DNA of 64,000 nt, taken from positions 163,314,559 through 163,378,558 of the forward strand of contig CAXKWD010000002.1 in assembly GCA_964059195.1 (NCBI GenBank), written 5' to 3'. The first letter of the stretch is position 1, and each line of letters begins with the position of its first letter. This DNA is from Ectobius pallidus. Taxonomy: Eukaryota; Arthropoda; Insecta; Blattodea; Ectobiidae. Of the stretch, positions 43,650 through 56,400 are shown in pieces. The position numbers were made by a program, and so were the translations under genes. The notes beneath the pieces were generated by a model, which saw nothing but the letters and a program-made list of their open reading frames with translations, searched no databases and was not told the DNA's origin.

Positions 43650-43762
43650 TCTGAGGCTTTCACGGCCGGAATCTTGATGTTGAACCATCTTCTGGGCTGT
43701 GAGACTTTTTGGACTTTCTTGCCTTTGGACCACAGCCCGGAAGATGCTTCAACATCAGAATA
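43650..43762. repeat. Short hairpin repeat (MITE-like)
   Basis: 43673-43701 and 43730-43757 are reverse complements (TTGATGTTGAACCATCTTCT against CGGAAGATGCTTCAACATCA) with a 28-base loop. They are preceded by GAGGCTTTCACGGCCGG, a phrase whose complement also occurs near 6820. Probably a MITE or its remnant. Confidence 0.55.
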
Positions 43763-43769
43763 AGATTAC

Positions 43770-44610
43770 ATGTAATGAAATATAATGAAATAATAATAAT
43801 GAAATATACAATGTTATACCAGATATCTTAAAAATAATGTTTTGTTGAATTTTCTCTTTAGGAATGTTAACGGGAGTTCCCATTGTTTCATGCACCAGTT
43901 TTATTGATGTTTCACAAGTATGCGACTCATAGTACCTAAATGTTTCTGTTTAGTATTAAGTTAATTGTTAAATTTTTGTGTAACAAGTAGATTTTATTTT
44001 ATTTTATTTAACTTTAATTTCTTTCTATTAGTTGCGCCTCTCCCTTGTTTTATATGCTATACCTGTCTATTATTATACCTGTTAAGTGAGTATTCCATTA
44101 AGTTAACCGCTTTAATTTTTGTTTATCAATAGATTGAACTTTCGTTCTATTCTATAAATTATTTCTCTCCTTTGTTTTTGAATGTTTTTTGACAGATACT
44201 TTGTTTGCTATGTATATGTATATTTTATTATAATTTGTGCAGTCTCTATTCTATTGTACCAATAACTATGTAAAGTCTGCCAGTGATGTATTTTTTACTG
44301 TCCCTTTATGCGAGCCATTTGGCTCATTGGGACCTTTAAGAAAAAAAATTTTTAAAAATTAAAAAAAATCAAAATCATGTAAAATGGGCGTTTATTTACT
44401 TTAACATTTTATTTTTCGCATGCTGTATATATGCCATTTGATAAGGGTGGCTAATTCAAGCAAGCTGTTAGGGCTAGGGCTAGAAACATCAAGGTATATG
44501 GCTTGAATCCACTTTCTGGTGCTAATTGTAATTAGTTCTGTATTTATTTGTTGTTGTGTTGTTTAGTACAGTATCTTATTTGGTTTATTATCTTTATGAA
44601 GACCTATATG
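43770..44610. other. dpr intron
   Basis: AT-rich. A perfect 6-bp stem (GAGCCA TT TGGCTC) lies near 44311-44325, next to an A-rich stretch, and could be the 3' end of a decayed LINE. Nothing else. Confidence 0.35.
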
Positions 44611-44618
44611 GTGATTAT

Positions 44619-45377
44619 CAGGGCCCGGATTCTAATGACATGTCATCTTTTTATTGATGCTGCATAGACATTGCCAACTTGTAGATAAATCCTAATCATG
44701 GCCTCTAGATTATAGAAATACATTTTTATTAGGTCATTTTTTGTCATTTATGCAATTTTATATTTTTAGGGCATTTATTTCAATTTTAGGCCATTATTTT
44801 GTCATTTTCGTGTCATTTGCTTCCTTATTTAGTCATTTTCGTGTATTTACATTGAGTGTATTAACTTTCTTCCGTCGCTAGCGGTGCTGTCTTTGAAGTG
44901 TTGTTTGTTTAATGCAAGAAGGAAAAATTCGGCGTTAAGTGTTGTCATGTCTCAGTCGGAAATGAGAATCAAAGAAACGCCAAAATTTTGTATTATATTA
45001 CTATTGTTATTAGATTGACTTGACACCAGATTCTGCCACCTGCTTGGATTTGAGAGTGCAAACTACTGTTTACCCTCAATTAAACAACAATATAATCCGG
45101 CAGACCACAAAAGGAAATGCCGAATTTTGACTCGCCAGTGCCTCAGTGCCAGTATAAATTTCCGTGAGAAAAGAACATTCACAACATTACAGTTATTTAC
45201 AGTTTATACAATTATGTAAAAACTAGTCTATAACTTTGTGTGTATAATAATTTTTTATAAATAAAATATCAGCTTTTAGGTCAGTTTTTATAATTATAAA
45301 GTCATTTTCTTTAAAATTTAGGATCATTTTATAGGCCATTTTTCATACAATTTTAGGTCACCAGAATCCAGGCCCTG
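44619..45377. mobile_element. hAT-type MITE, 759 bp
   Basis: Inverted ends CAGGGCCCGGATTCTAATGAC (left) and CAGGGCCTGGATTCTGGTGAC (right, reverse complement) are bounded by the perfect 8-bp duplication GTGATTAT at 44611-44618 and 45378-45385. The AT-rich interior has about ten GGTCATTTTT or TGTCATTTT-like motifs, mainly near both ends, and no coding frame. Confidence 0.9.
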
Positions 45378-45385
45378 GTGATTAT

Positions 45386-45669
45386 AAATGGAGTGAAATA
45401 TCCTATTGTTATTATTATTATCATCATCATCATTATATTATCATCGTCATCATCACCACCAGCACCTTAGATGGTCACATAGTTAGTTTCATGCTGACCC
45501 TTAATACATTTTAAGCTATTGCATTGTATTTTGAACCCAGAGATCTTAAGTCTCTTATCTCAAAATGTTTTTGCGAATCTACCCAACAATTCTCCAATTT
45601 TGTTGTTGTTGAATTCTTCGACATTCTGGTGTTTACTTTTATAGTTTGAACATTCATTTTTTTTTTCAG
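45386..45669. other. dpr intron end
   Basis: Contains a (ATT/ATC)n stretch at about 45412-45460. The last 25 bases are a T-rich splice acceptor for the next exon. Confidence 0.5.
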
Positions 45670-45838
45670 GTAATTAATTTTGATTCACCACGGGGTGGGA
45701 TTAGTTTGGTGACGGAGAAAGGCCCTGTTACAACAAGTCGTCTCCTCATACAGAAAGCTATTCCTACAGATATGGGGCTGTACACTTGCGACCCCTCAAA
45801 TGCAAGTCCTTCTAGTGTCAGAGTCCATATAATGAAAG
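45670..45838 (+). CDS. dpr: dpr-family gene, exon for the rest of Ig domain 2
   Basis: Starts after a run of T and CAG and enters in phase 0. It reads VINFDSPRGGISLVTEKGPV, then TTSRLLIQKAIPTDMGLYTC, DPSNASPSSVRVHIMKG. This is the second half of Ig domain 2, with DMGLYTC carrying the second Cys and the strand G ending VRVHI. The block matches the Dpr family, where such an exon is followed by a short last exon. Here the donor is a weak G|GTAGAC at 45839, and I could not find the last exon in the remaining 18 kb, so it may be downstream. NAS is a glycosylation site. If the donor is not used, translation would stop a few codons later. Confidence 0.9.
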
Positions 45839-46550
45839 GTAGACAATAAACTATTGGGATTTGTGTAATGGAATGTAGGCCTACATGAATGGGATGGAAA
45901 ATGTGATTATAAGGAAACCATATAAATGTGTTTATACACTATTCTGTGCACAGTGATCTACTCTTCTAAATAAAATAGAAGATGAGTGTAGCTTTTTAAC
46001 TATTGTTTTTGCAAAACTTTAATATATAATTCTCAAATACAAATCGCCCATTTAGGATTAGAGAGATGTAACTACAAAAAAGGTGTTTTGAGATAAATTG
46101 ATTTAAAGGTTTTTGCCTAATAACTAGGTACTTTCTAATATTTTTTCATGAACTGTTTTGGTGTAAATAAGAAGTATGTTTTATTTATTGTTGTTTTCTA
46201 TTAGACGTTACATATCCTGATCGCTTAGGAGATGATAATAACATATTTTATGAAAAGTGCCTGTAGTTACATTAGTCTGATCCTAATCTTGGTGGCTACT
46301 GCTATGTAATGCATGACTGTCTTGCAGTGTTACATAACAACAGATATTACTGCAGCTGTATTTATAACGTTTCATCAGCATAATTACTGGTAAATAAACA
46401 ATGGGAATCTGTATCCATAATGAATAGAATGAGAAAGTGTGATGACTTGGCCGCTCAGGCAATAGTGGGTATAGGGAGAGCGGCGGTCCACCGAAACACT
46501 GGCAGCACATTCGTTTCAACTTCTCAATGCTGCATCATGATAGTTTGGCA
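45839..46550. other. dpr intron or 3' flank
   Basis: AT-rich; nothing recognised. Confidence 0.35.
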
Positions 46551-46554
46551 ACTT

Positions 46555-48150
46555 ATGATTAAACTCGCAATCTTTAATTAACCCTTGGTCCTATTTCTGT
46601 GAAATTTGTGCAGAAATAATCTGCACACAACAGTCCTTCTGATGGTTAAAACAGAGACTTAAAAAATGCGGACATAAATGTTTTTATTTCATTATATAAA
46701 CATCACCAATTACAAAAAATTCATGGAGGGTGAAACGGAATTTGACTATGCGACAATTTTTTTCATTTTTGTGTCCCATAAAAACTTCAAGCGAGAAAGT
46801 TTTATTTTAAATTTTATTTTAAATTCAGTACCACTTTTATATCTTGAATGGTTTACGAGTAATTGAGTGGTAATTATTCCGAGCGCTACAGCTGTCTGAA
46901 TGATGTGGGACGATCGTGAAATGTCGAGGGTGAAGGAAATTTGACTATGCAACATTTTTTATTTTATTTTTGTGTCCAGAAAGAGATCAAGCGTGTAAGG
47001 TTTAGTGAAATATTTTAATCTTATTATAAATCGAGTACCACCTATATATCTATAATGGTTTACGAGTAACAGTAATTACTCCAGGTGCTAAAGCTATCAG
47101 AATGGTATTGAGGTATTAGCAGGCATCTTTTCCATAAAATACCAGCAATAACGTAAAAATCTTGACATAATTTATTCGTGGACTCAATAATAATACTATA
47201 TTACCTGACTACTTGTACCCATACTGAAAGATTGACCCGCTGGGGAAAAGGAGTGAATGAAACTTTTCTAACTTCGTAAATCTGCACTACTTTTATTTAT
47301 GCATTTATTTGATTTATCATATTTCTGTACATTTATGTTAGTAATTTTTATGTATAATTATCATAGCAAATGCCTTATTAGTTTAATATCTTGTTCCTTT
47401 TTTTAATAATATAATTTAACAACATAAAACGTACATCAGTTACAGCGAACAGCGAATTGTCGAGGGTTTGAGCAAATAGCGGGCTGTAGTTAAGGCAAGA
47501 GGATTTAATTTTTTAATGAAAAAATCAGGGAAAATGCTTTAAAATATTGTGTAGAATGCATTGCAACACCATTTTTGCGTATGTGCATCTTTATCGGCTG
47601 TTGAGACGTCAATTTTAAAGATCACGCGCCCTATTTTTGTAGTGCTGCTTATGAAATTTTCCGTGCCCTGCAATTCACAAACCATCCCTTAGTTTATATT
47701 ATCTCTGTCACATAATTTGTACACAGATCTACACTTTTGACCGTGTATCACCTACATAACTTACCCCATACAGCCAGGAGAAAATTAATATTAATATAAA
47801 TAATATTACTATTAATACAAATTAATACTCAGTAATATTCTACACAATGTAATATTAATATTAATTTATAAAATATCCCTTAGCTATTTTCTACCCTAAT
47901 TATAAGTTGTTATTTCTATACAAATGTACATTCTTTAACAAATTCTCATCAAATTATACTAACATACCCTCTACCCTATTTTCTAGGCAACAAAATATTA
48001 CATCAAATCATCCCTTAGCTGTTTCATACCTATATTATATAATTGTTCATTGCTTGTGAACATCTTCGATTTTTTGAAAGATGTGGAACAAAATGTTACG
48101 GTCAAGCTTCTTGCAATCTGAGAAATTACTGTTACACACAGCCATGTTTA
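46555..48150 (+). mobile_element. Second, partial copy of the long-inverted-repeat element
   Basis: Aligns collinearly with 6100-7540. Shared words include TGTTTTTATTTCATT, GACTATGCGACAATTTTTT, AACTTCAAGCGAGAA, GGTTTACGAGTAATTGA and, near the far end, GTCAAGCTTCTTGCAATCTG followed by GAAATTACTGTTACACAC. The right inverted arm (the counterpart of 7735-8220) is missing, so it is truncated. The interior (47250-48000) differs and is AT-rich. Confidence 0.75.
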
Positions 48151-48545
48151 TTTATGGAGATGAGGTCTTCCAAGACGTGTAAAGCAGCCCAAAAATTGTC
48201 AAAAGTATCGAACAATTCATTGTAGATAAGGTGAGTCATTTTGAAATAGATTAATGTATTATTTTGTTTAAGAGTGTTTGCAATTTTTCCTATACCGCCC
48301 ATAGTAATCTTGCTTCCGCAAGTCTCAAACGGAGTAACTGCTACCTAGCGGCGGAACCAGTGAACTACCTCAGTCATCACACTTTCTCCTCTATTCATTA
48401 TGCTGTATCAGTGATATCCAGTAAGGAAAATAAGCGAGATAAATCTATGAGATATTTTTATTTTCTTTGCTTAAGCAAAGAGGACTATCATAAGCTGGAT
48501 CCTTGTGCCTTGCCCCACATGTAATAATCTGTTTTGTTTTTTCTT
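48151..48545. other. No recognisable gene
   Basis: Short + frames at 48043-48225 and 48264-48524 have no support. Confidence 0.35.
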
Positions 48546-48549
48546 ACAT

Positions 48550-49850
48550 TAAGAACTGTGAGATTATAAACAGGAAACTTGTATAGAATACTGACTTTGC
48601 ATTCACTCTAGGGCAGTAGAGCACAGCTTGCAAGTCAAATTCAGCCAGCACAGATTCGTCTTTTCGTGCACTTTCCTTTTCCAAGTTCTTAAAATCCCTT
48701 GCCATATCTCTCCTATTAATATCCTCTTTCTGTTCCTTTTTTAAATCTTTGTCTTTTATTTTGGAGAAGTAACCTACGTGAAAAGTTTAAACACTTATCA
48801 CACAAATCCTTTCATGGCCTAAGGAATTTGAGATTAAATTCTGTTGTGAATATTTGCCAATACAACCAAAATTTCTTTGCTATCTTTTCTTCAGCATGGC
48901 TTTGTTTCTAATATAATGCATACATTAACTACTTAATATTCATATTGGCAGGTAAATAATCTGCAGTACACTATTTCCTCTTGTAATGAAAAGGGCAGGA
49001 AAAATCTTTATGTGGTTCCTTATAGTCTCCTTTATCTCTCCTGGTCTCTTTGTACTAGGCTCTTGGTATCCTCTTCTCTCTTTCTGAATTACACGATGTT
49101 AATTTCTTTTCTTAATAGTATTTTTTACAAAGGTTTATGAAATGTCAAATGTCTTGAGAAAAGTTTCCATATGCTATATACTTGAATATTATATTCTCCC
49201 ATTATTAGATGGTATTTCTTGGTCACCTTTCTTCATGACGTATAAGATTTTGTTCTCACACGTTTTTCTTTTTCTTCTACTAGCTTATTAAGGTAACGGT
49301 ACTGCCTTTGTCATTCAATTGATCCAGGGTACCAGTAGGCTCTGTGGATATTTTCGCTATCTTGTATACTGTCGCACTGTCAGGGGCATTTAGAGCAATC
49401 TTTCTGCTTCTCATGTCTTATAGGAACTTTAGAATTATTAGTTGAATATATGCCCTATCATGCTGCTGGTTAATTCTTTCTTTTTCACTTTGCTCGCTTT
49501 TTGCATTTTCTTGGTTTATTATTTTCTTCAATGTTAACATTATTGTCTACAATTTCTCTATCCTGATTCTGATGATTCACTTGCGCACTGTCAACATCCT
49601 CATGTGTTACATCCTTTACAAGACAGGAACCATTTTCATCACTGGTCTCTACAAGCATAATAAAGCAAATATTGAGAGAAAGGAAAAAGAAAATATTTAA
49701 CTGGACTGGAATAGTATAGGCATTTTAGTTTGCCTACTCACCAGAATCAGTATGTTCGTACGATTGATATGAAGGATAACCATCTGAATCTGCATGAACG
49801 AACTGCCCGAGCATCTCTTCATCCTTTTTCACGTTGTAATTCTTCTTCAG
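48550..49850 (-). pseudogene. Decayed gene or transposon-derived gene with introns
   Basis: Read on the minus strand. 49850-49742 is an exon with a T-rich acceptor (ending GTAG) and donor GTGAGT; it encodes LKKNYNVKKDEEMLGQFVHA and then DSDGYPSYQSYEHTDS. Joining it to 49648 (acceptor TTGTAG) keeps the frame: ETSDENGSCLVKDVTHEDVD and onwards to KPRKCKKRAK, then a stop. Further on, broken frames give EFNLKFLRP, a stop, then KDLCDKCLNF (near 48800-48850). The 3' part (48780-48546) reads YFSKIKDKDLKKEQKEDINR, later SVLAEFDLQAVLYCPRVNAK. FDLQxVL.(T/C)P together with the K.D.CD.C block matches a family of uncharacterised arthropod proteins that I associate with DNA transposons. Stops and indels make it a pseudogene. 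Confidence 0.55.
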
Positions 49851-51315
49851 CTACAAATAGAAATAATAATATAATAACAATAATAGTAAAAATAAAAGAC
49901 TTGAGACTCCACCAGCTATAAAAAGGAGCCAGACACAGAACTAGCGCACTTCTCTCCCAGAAGATGGCTGCAGAGCTGACAGCAGCCGAAAGCTCGGAAG
50001 CAAACCATATTTTAACCCGGTTGGAAGCCCGAGAGACCATTATATATAAACAATAATAGTATTAATTATAATAACTCTAATAATCACAAACACGTTAATA
50101 AACGGATTCTAATTTGTAATTCCTCTAAATTCCATACCTTCGGACACATTTTCACCATCCTTCTTCCTCTGGACTCCATTACGATTCTATCTACTTGCAA
50201 ACTCATTCAAAACTGACAAATGTTAAATTTTGTTGAGAGGAAGTTCTTTTTCATTGTTGTCACAGTGTGATGGCTGCAATCATTTACAACACACAGAGGT
50301 GTTAAAAAAAGGAAAATTGTACAATTTTTTTAAGTCTGCTTATAAATTACTTAATACGAGTACAAAGCGTGGGAAGCTTAAAACTCGTTATTGTGCATTT
50401 TAATTTTAAAAATTTTCTGGGGGAGGACCCCCTAACCCCCCTCATACCCCCCAGACGTTATAACCCCCCCCATATGGTCGGCCTGGTTACGCCTATGACA
50501 GCACACAGTGGGAAAAGCAATAATTGCAACACTACTTGCTGCAATCTCAAAACGGATCTTCTTTCCCATCTGTTTGATTCTTGTTATTTTCATAAAAATG
50601 TAGATACATCAGCAGCCAGAATGGAAACCAGTTTAGATAGAGTTATGCTTCTTTGATCCTATCAACTCAAATATGGCAAAAATGTAGTAACATCTCTCTG
50701 ATCCTAAATGGGCAAAATTACAGTGAATGTCGATTAATGTAATCATGGATAATGTTATTAATCAAGTAATGTTATCAATTTTATGAAGTCCCATACAGAT
50801 TAATACTGATACATTGAAAAAATGCTGTTTATTGTGATCAAAGATTTGGTTTATGTTATTACATTTTCCTTTTTGTGGCTTTATTTCAAGAACTGTTCGT
50901 CATTCAGAATTTCGTTTTTAAGGGTTTCGTTTCTAACTCAACTGCATTGTATTGTACTGGAGCTAGCAATTCTGTTCCCAGCTCACAGGATGACCAGATC
51001 GAAGGGGTGGCATTACCTAACTTCCTCTTTTAAGCAATAAGACATGTTTCTCCCCACAGTTCTGCATCTTTTGATTTATGAAGATAACAGTGTTGACATT
51101 CAGAGGTGGCTGGGGTAAAATGAAAAGTGTTCATCACAGATCAGTATAGACTTCCAAAAATACTCCTAACTCGTAACTGAGTATGGACCTCCTAAAGGAA
51201 AGTAAAAACAATTAAAAACTTTGTTATTGGTTGAAAGAATAGTTGTTCGCAGTCTATTACTGTAATAGCCTATGACTATGAGTGGTTCAGTGATTCACAG
51301 GTACGTATTATTTTG
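49851..51315. other. No recognisable gene; transposon remnants
   Basis: 49925-50045 contains TATAAAAGGAGCCAGACAC and GCCGAAAGCTCGG phrases similar to Penelope-type pLTRs that I recall; this is weak. 50410-50505 is C-rich and ends GGCCTGGTTACGCCTATGA, like a hAT terminus without a visible partner. The rest is AT-rich. Confidence 0.35.
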
Positions 51316-51317
51316 TG

Positions 51318-51955
51318 AATTTATTTATTTATTTCATCCTTAGATCATGTGCATGATTTGGGATAGGTCAATATATAATTTACAATAGGTACATATTAGA
51401 AAATAAAATCAAGATAAAATATGATACATAAGTTAATTAAGGATATTAAAGGAGACTTTATGAGATAACCCATAAAGTATAATGCAGCATTTTAAATTTC
51501 AGTCTTCTTTATTTACATTTTATTAAGTTCTTCAGCGATGATAATGACATAGTATTTTTTCTTTTATTGAAAGTTTAAATTCAAGTAATCACCTACATTA
51601 CATGGTAAATGTGTCAATAGTATTGATTTTAATTTTTTTAAAGTTTTTGTTACTTAGTGCTTTGATGCAATGAGGAAAACAATTATACATTATGGCACCT
51701 CTAGGCGATAAACTGTTAAGAGTTTTGGTAAGCCTGTGGCAATTCAAATATTGGCTGCACATAAGCAAAATAAACTGATTTTAATGCTTCAGTGGAGTTA
51801 CTTTCGTAAAAACCTGGAAGGCATAGCAAAGTCAACTAATTTTCACAGCTAAGTAGTTTATATGGACCTCCAATTTCAGATTAGAGTCCACCCATATACC
51901 TAAAAATTTGGTGGAATCTGTTTCTTTAATGATAGCATTGTTTAATGATAGTTTC
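51318..51955 (-). pseudogene. LINE reverse transcriptase C-terminal relic with 3' tail
   Basis: On the minus strand, from about 51930, the translation gives ETDSTKFLGIWVDSNLKLEV (the LG motif region of the RT), then HINYLAVKIS, a stop, LCYAFQVF and later FILLMCSQYLN and SPRGAIMYNCFPHCIKAL. The element ends at the TTATTTATTTATTTCATC run near 51318-51336, which is a TAAA-type 3' tail on the minus strand. It resembles the LINE at 40685-42590. Many stops show age. Confidence 0.6.
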
Positions 51956-53023
51956 ATTAATGATAGGATTATACCCTGTTTGTTGTAAGTTGGCGCGGTT
52001 CAGAAAATTGAGACAGAAGATGTTTGGCAGAAGTCAGTTATTGAACGGAAAGAGATAGAAACATACTATTGTGAAAGGTTACTCACTCCACGAATTTGTA
52101 GCTGTCACTATGACGAGGGTGGCATGGGAGAAATATTATCAGTGTAACTGCTAGAAGCAGTGGTGGTCTGTGTGTCTATATTGGCCACTTTCATAGGACT
52201 TAACATAAGCACCATTTAAAGTAACAAGCCGCCACGTCTCCTTTTCTAAACGACAATATGACTGCTTAACACATCTGGCGATTACTTAATCCTCGAATTT
52301 CTGGTTTTCCCCCATTTTTTCCATACAACCCTACCCCACACTCTGCTCAGTGGGATAGTGGAGTGAGTAACTTTTGGCTACCTGCTGAATAGTAGCAGGG
52401 TAGTTTTATGACCACAGCGCCAAGATAACCCACACAGCCTATAGTTGGACGGGGACCTTGAAGATGTCGATTGAAGGACATATAGACTGTTTTATTCATA
52501 TTTAATTTTAACTTATTGTATTTTAGCCATAGTTCAAGTTGTGAAGATGTGTGATTTATTTAATAAATAGTTTTTATTCTCTTTGTAGTGTGTATCTTAT
52601 AAATGAATAAATAACCTTCAATTAATTCCTTTGGCTACTGTTATCAATCGGTTAATCTTATCAGATTAACTGTGTCCAGAAGTGATCACAATAAGTGGCG
52701 TGCACTGTATACCAAAACTTTTAATGCAATAGGTGTTTCTGTTCTCAATATTTCTTTGTGTATCCTTAAGCCTCATCTGCAGGTTTAATATATCCCGGGC
52801 ATTACCTGAAGTTATTTTATCATTCATCCTCTATAGGAATTGACTTGAAAGGACCTTCTCTTTCAATACCTTCCTGAACTCCATTAAGTAGGCCTATGCT
52901 ACTTAAGGGCATTCATATGGAAAATCTGGTTTTTCTTTTAAATATTTTGTTATCCCATGGACCAGACTGTGATTATGTCATAACCAAGGAAATAAAAATT
53001 TAATTTACCAATTTAGGACTTCC
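51956..53023. other. No recognisable gene
   Basis: AT-rich to mixed composition; no open frame, terminal repeat or splice-flanked exon recognised. Confidence 0.35.
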
Positions 53024-53031
53024 TATATGAA

Positions 53032-53284
53032 GACGGTCGCCTCCGTGGGTGAGTCGGTAGCGCACCTGCCTTCCACTCCGGCGGGCCGGGTTCGATTCCC
53101 GGCCGGGTCGGGGATTTTTCAGTAGTGAAAAATTTCTTTCCCGGGTTCAGGACTGGGTGTGTGTGTGTGTCCTTCAGTTTAAGTAGGTAGGGGACTGGCG
53201 CACCCCGGTAACAAATACGCTGAGAATATCCCTTTACGGGATCACCAGGGGTCGCTCGCGAACCTGAGGAATAACTTTTAACTT
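53032..53284 (+). mobile_element. tRNA-derived SINE with target duplication
   Basis: The head carries GTGGGTGAGTCGGTAGCGCA (box A) and GGGTTCGATTCCC (box B, 53088-53100). The body includes GGGGATTTTTCAGTAG, a GGACTGGGTGTGTGTGTG microsatellite and a GC-rich GGTCGCTCGCGAACC tail. It is flanked by the 8-bp direct repeat TATATGAA at 53024-53031 and 53285-53292. Box A and B would act as a Pol III promoter. Few mismatches to the box consensus suggest a fairly young copy. Confidence 0.85.
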
Positions 53285-53453
53285 TATATGAAAATGGATT
53301 ATGCACTTTACTGCAAAGTTTCAAAAATATTTCTGCTATATTTTAAGCTCTTATCAGACATGGAATATGATACTGTGTATTGAGCAAGAGAATATTATTT
53401 GAAGCAAACATGGCATCTTTCCAGGAGAGAGACCTAGACGATAAAAGAAAAGA

Positions 53454-56400
53454 TGTGACGGGCTTTTCTTACTTTATGCTATAAAGTTCCTTAACTTCTT
53501 GGATTAAATCTTCGCCAAAATTCTTCGCCAAAATCTGTGACGACTAATATGTGATTATTCTCAATCGTAGTATATAAGTTTACTGAACTCCTACAAAACA
53601 AGGTCACTCATACACCTGTCGTGTCATCACAACACTGCCTGCATAGTCCACATTCCAACGTTCAGTACAACTACCTTTGACACCGGGTGATTGCAAACTT
53701 CCTACTCTCAGTCTACTTTCTCTCTCTTTTAACAATTTACCCAGTCTTGATAATATTGATGAAAATTTATATTAACGGGCGCCATCATCAATACGCTTCC
53801 TCTTTTCTTTTTGTTATGTATCAGCCCAGACACAAATTAAATTATAGATACACAGGCTATGTACCTACATGCCCCTCGACTAGCTTTTAAATTAACAGTG
53901 GAGACGGGAGTTGGGTTCGGATTTACCTTTCTTTTTTTTATTCTGCTTCTTCTTTTTCTCCTTTTTCAATACTCACTACCAAAGTATGTAACTTAGCACA
54001 AAAACCAGCGACTCTCAAACCATTACAAGGATAAGGGTCAAAAATCTGAACTTCACGTTAATTTACTTTGCATAACAATAACCATAATTTATTTAATATA
54101 TTATTTTTTTTCTTTTTTCAACAATAACAATCTTATATACAATAAATTACATTTACACTACATTAACCATTCAACACTTTTATTGGTAGGATAATATTTG
54201 ATCATTCAAGGTTAGTATACCCAATTTTAACTATATAAGTACGTTCTCTGTTCAACAATAACAAATCCTTAATTAATTACTTTAATTTTCTTTCTTTGTT
54301 TTTCAGGTATCTACTAGAACGTCTTGTATTATTCTTCTAATTTACTACTGACTTGTGTAGTCATTTACATTTGCAACTTCAGGATAGTTCAATATATATG
54401 TTATACTGGGTGTTTTTTTTTCTCTTGAATAAATAAAGGTTTTCAATTCATAATCCAGTCCTTACTCTACAGATTACACTCACTCATCCCACCTATGTCT
54501 CCTATATTAGTCTATTAGTCAGCTTAGTCCATGAAGAATTGTATTTAAAGATAGATAGAAAAGACAGTCTCATGAAGAAAGAAATAGAAGTTTAGGCCTA
54601 TACCCACAGAGTGACTGTGGCGATAGACCACCGATACAGGAGCGGCGTCTAGATCTTGAGTTACAAACAATCTGACTCCTCTCCTGCAACCGGGAAAATA
54701 TTAATGGGCCGCAAACAAAAATAAAATTTTTGTTAATCGATGTCAGAGGTCCCTGACACTCTCTCCTAGAGGCACGTGGGGCCGTTGTTCGCCTCCAACA
54801 TCGATGGCTTTCACAATCTCTCATAAATTTCTTTTCTTTATATGTTACTGGTATAGGCCTTGTCTACTACCAGATTTTATTTGTTTAATTCGGGATACTT
54901 CCGGCGTTCCCTCACCTCACCCTTACAATCTCTAGTACTTGCTAATAAACTACTTATCATCAGTACACTACTCGCAATTACCTATTCTCCTCTTTCTAAC
55001 CTAACCAATCATTTGTTGTTATCTTTCAACTCACTCTCCTCTTTCTAACCTGACCAGTCATCAGCTATTATCTTTTAACCCCTTTCTTTCTTTAAGTAGA
55101 GTTCCCTTCAGCTTATACCATTGATTTAATTCACTCGGTGGTTATTCTAGTTTTCCTACTTCTTACGTTACTACTCTTTAGCATGGGCACCCAATCTTCT
55201 TTTGTCTCTAAATTCCCTAGAATTCTAACTGAAACTAATTCACGCCCAGATTAGTAAGCTTCTCTATAACCCCTTTAGTGACTTCTACTTCTACCCTAAC
55301 ATGTAAATTTTCCAATGGTACACACCTAATGCACTACCACTCGTAGGCCTTCTTTTGCCCTTCAATCTTTCCACTTCTTATCCCCCTCTACCATGTTCCA
55401 TACACCTTCGCTTGTAGATAAATCTCTATAAAAAAAACATAACTTAACATTACAGGCCAGCATGAAATCTATTTATAGATAGTCACCCGTCACCTGAAAG
55501 AAACCCAAGTGGGAGGGGCCCTCGTAAGAAGTACTAAGCATGCCCCTTAATTACTTTTCTTCCTTACTCCCCTCGCGTCCTGTCTCAAAAATAACAAAGT
55601 TTCTATGAGCATCACCAATTGCCCCTAGCTATGTATTCATTCGTGGAACAATCACCCATGAAACCCTAAAGTGAAGAGATCTATCTGTAGCCTTCAGCGG
55701 TTAGGCTCTTGACTGCTCTTTTATAATTAACTTAGACCAGAAATAGAAAGTAGTTGGATTACTGGATTTCATCACTTTACTTCTAGAATTCTCACTTCTA
55801 TATTTCTATTCTATTCTTCTATCATACCCTACGGCGTCTGATTGCCATACATGACTTAGAAACCATCCTTAAAAAAGGAATATCTCAGTTTTCTCACTCC
55901 TCAAACAATAAGAAAAAGTCTAGACTATTATACTCAACCAGTGATGTCCAACTTATCCTCCGATCCTGAGTTGTCTCCCATTACTTCCTGATGTCCATAT
56001 CTGCTCTTATTCAGAGCGAGCAGTCACGACTCACTCTCACAGCTGATGTTCGCTGTAGCGGTGTCTCGTACTGGCCGACTTGGTGCATTCTTCTGATTAA
56101 TGACTATCTCCATATAGCCGTGTCAAGGAAGTTCACAACCAGAATTTCCTTAGATGGAAGTCTGACACATCATCATGCCAGAACGTCGCTACCGCTGTCA
56201 CACATCCCAATCTCGTCTTCTCCCTTCTGCCTTTTCAACTTCTCTCACTCGTAGTCAGGCACGTACTCCTACTGTCTTTTTGGGATCAGCTCTTCTCCCG
56301 TCGACTCACCGTCGGCGCATGCGCACTTCTCTTTTTTCTGTAATTCAAAATAAATTCAGGGCAGTATCGATAGTCATAACAGGGTTCAATATCGATTAAT

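Noticed and set aside
49968..50000. Possible hammerhead ribozyme core (CTGACAG ... CGAAA)
   Set aside because: The core lacks the CTGATGA consensus, and the flanking GAGC/GCTC pair with each other rather than forming ribozyme stems I and III.
53032..53110. Functional tRNA gene
   Set aside because: The head is part of a longer SINE with a target duplication; the acceptor stem is absent.
53687..55048. Short frames within the LTR (duplicated at 61761-63122)
   Set aside because: Identical in both LTRs only because the LTRs are identical; no domain or start context. An env gene was looked for and not found.
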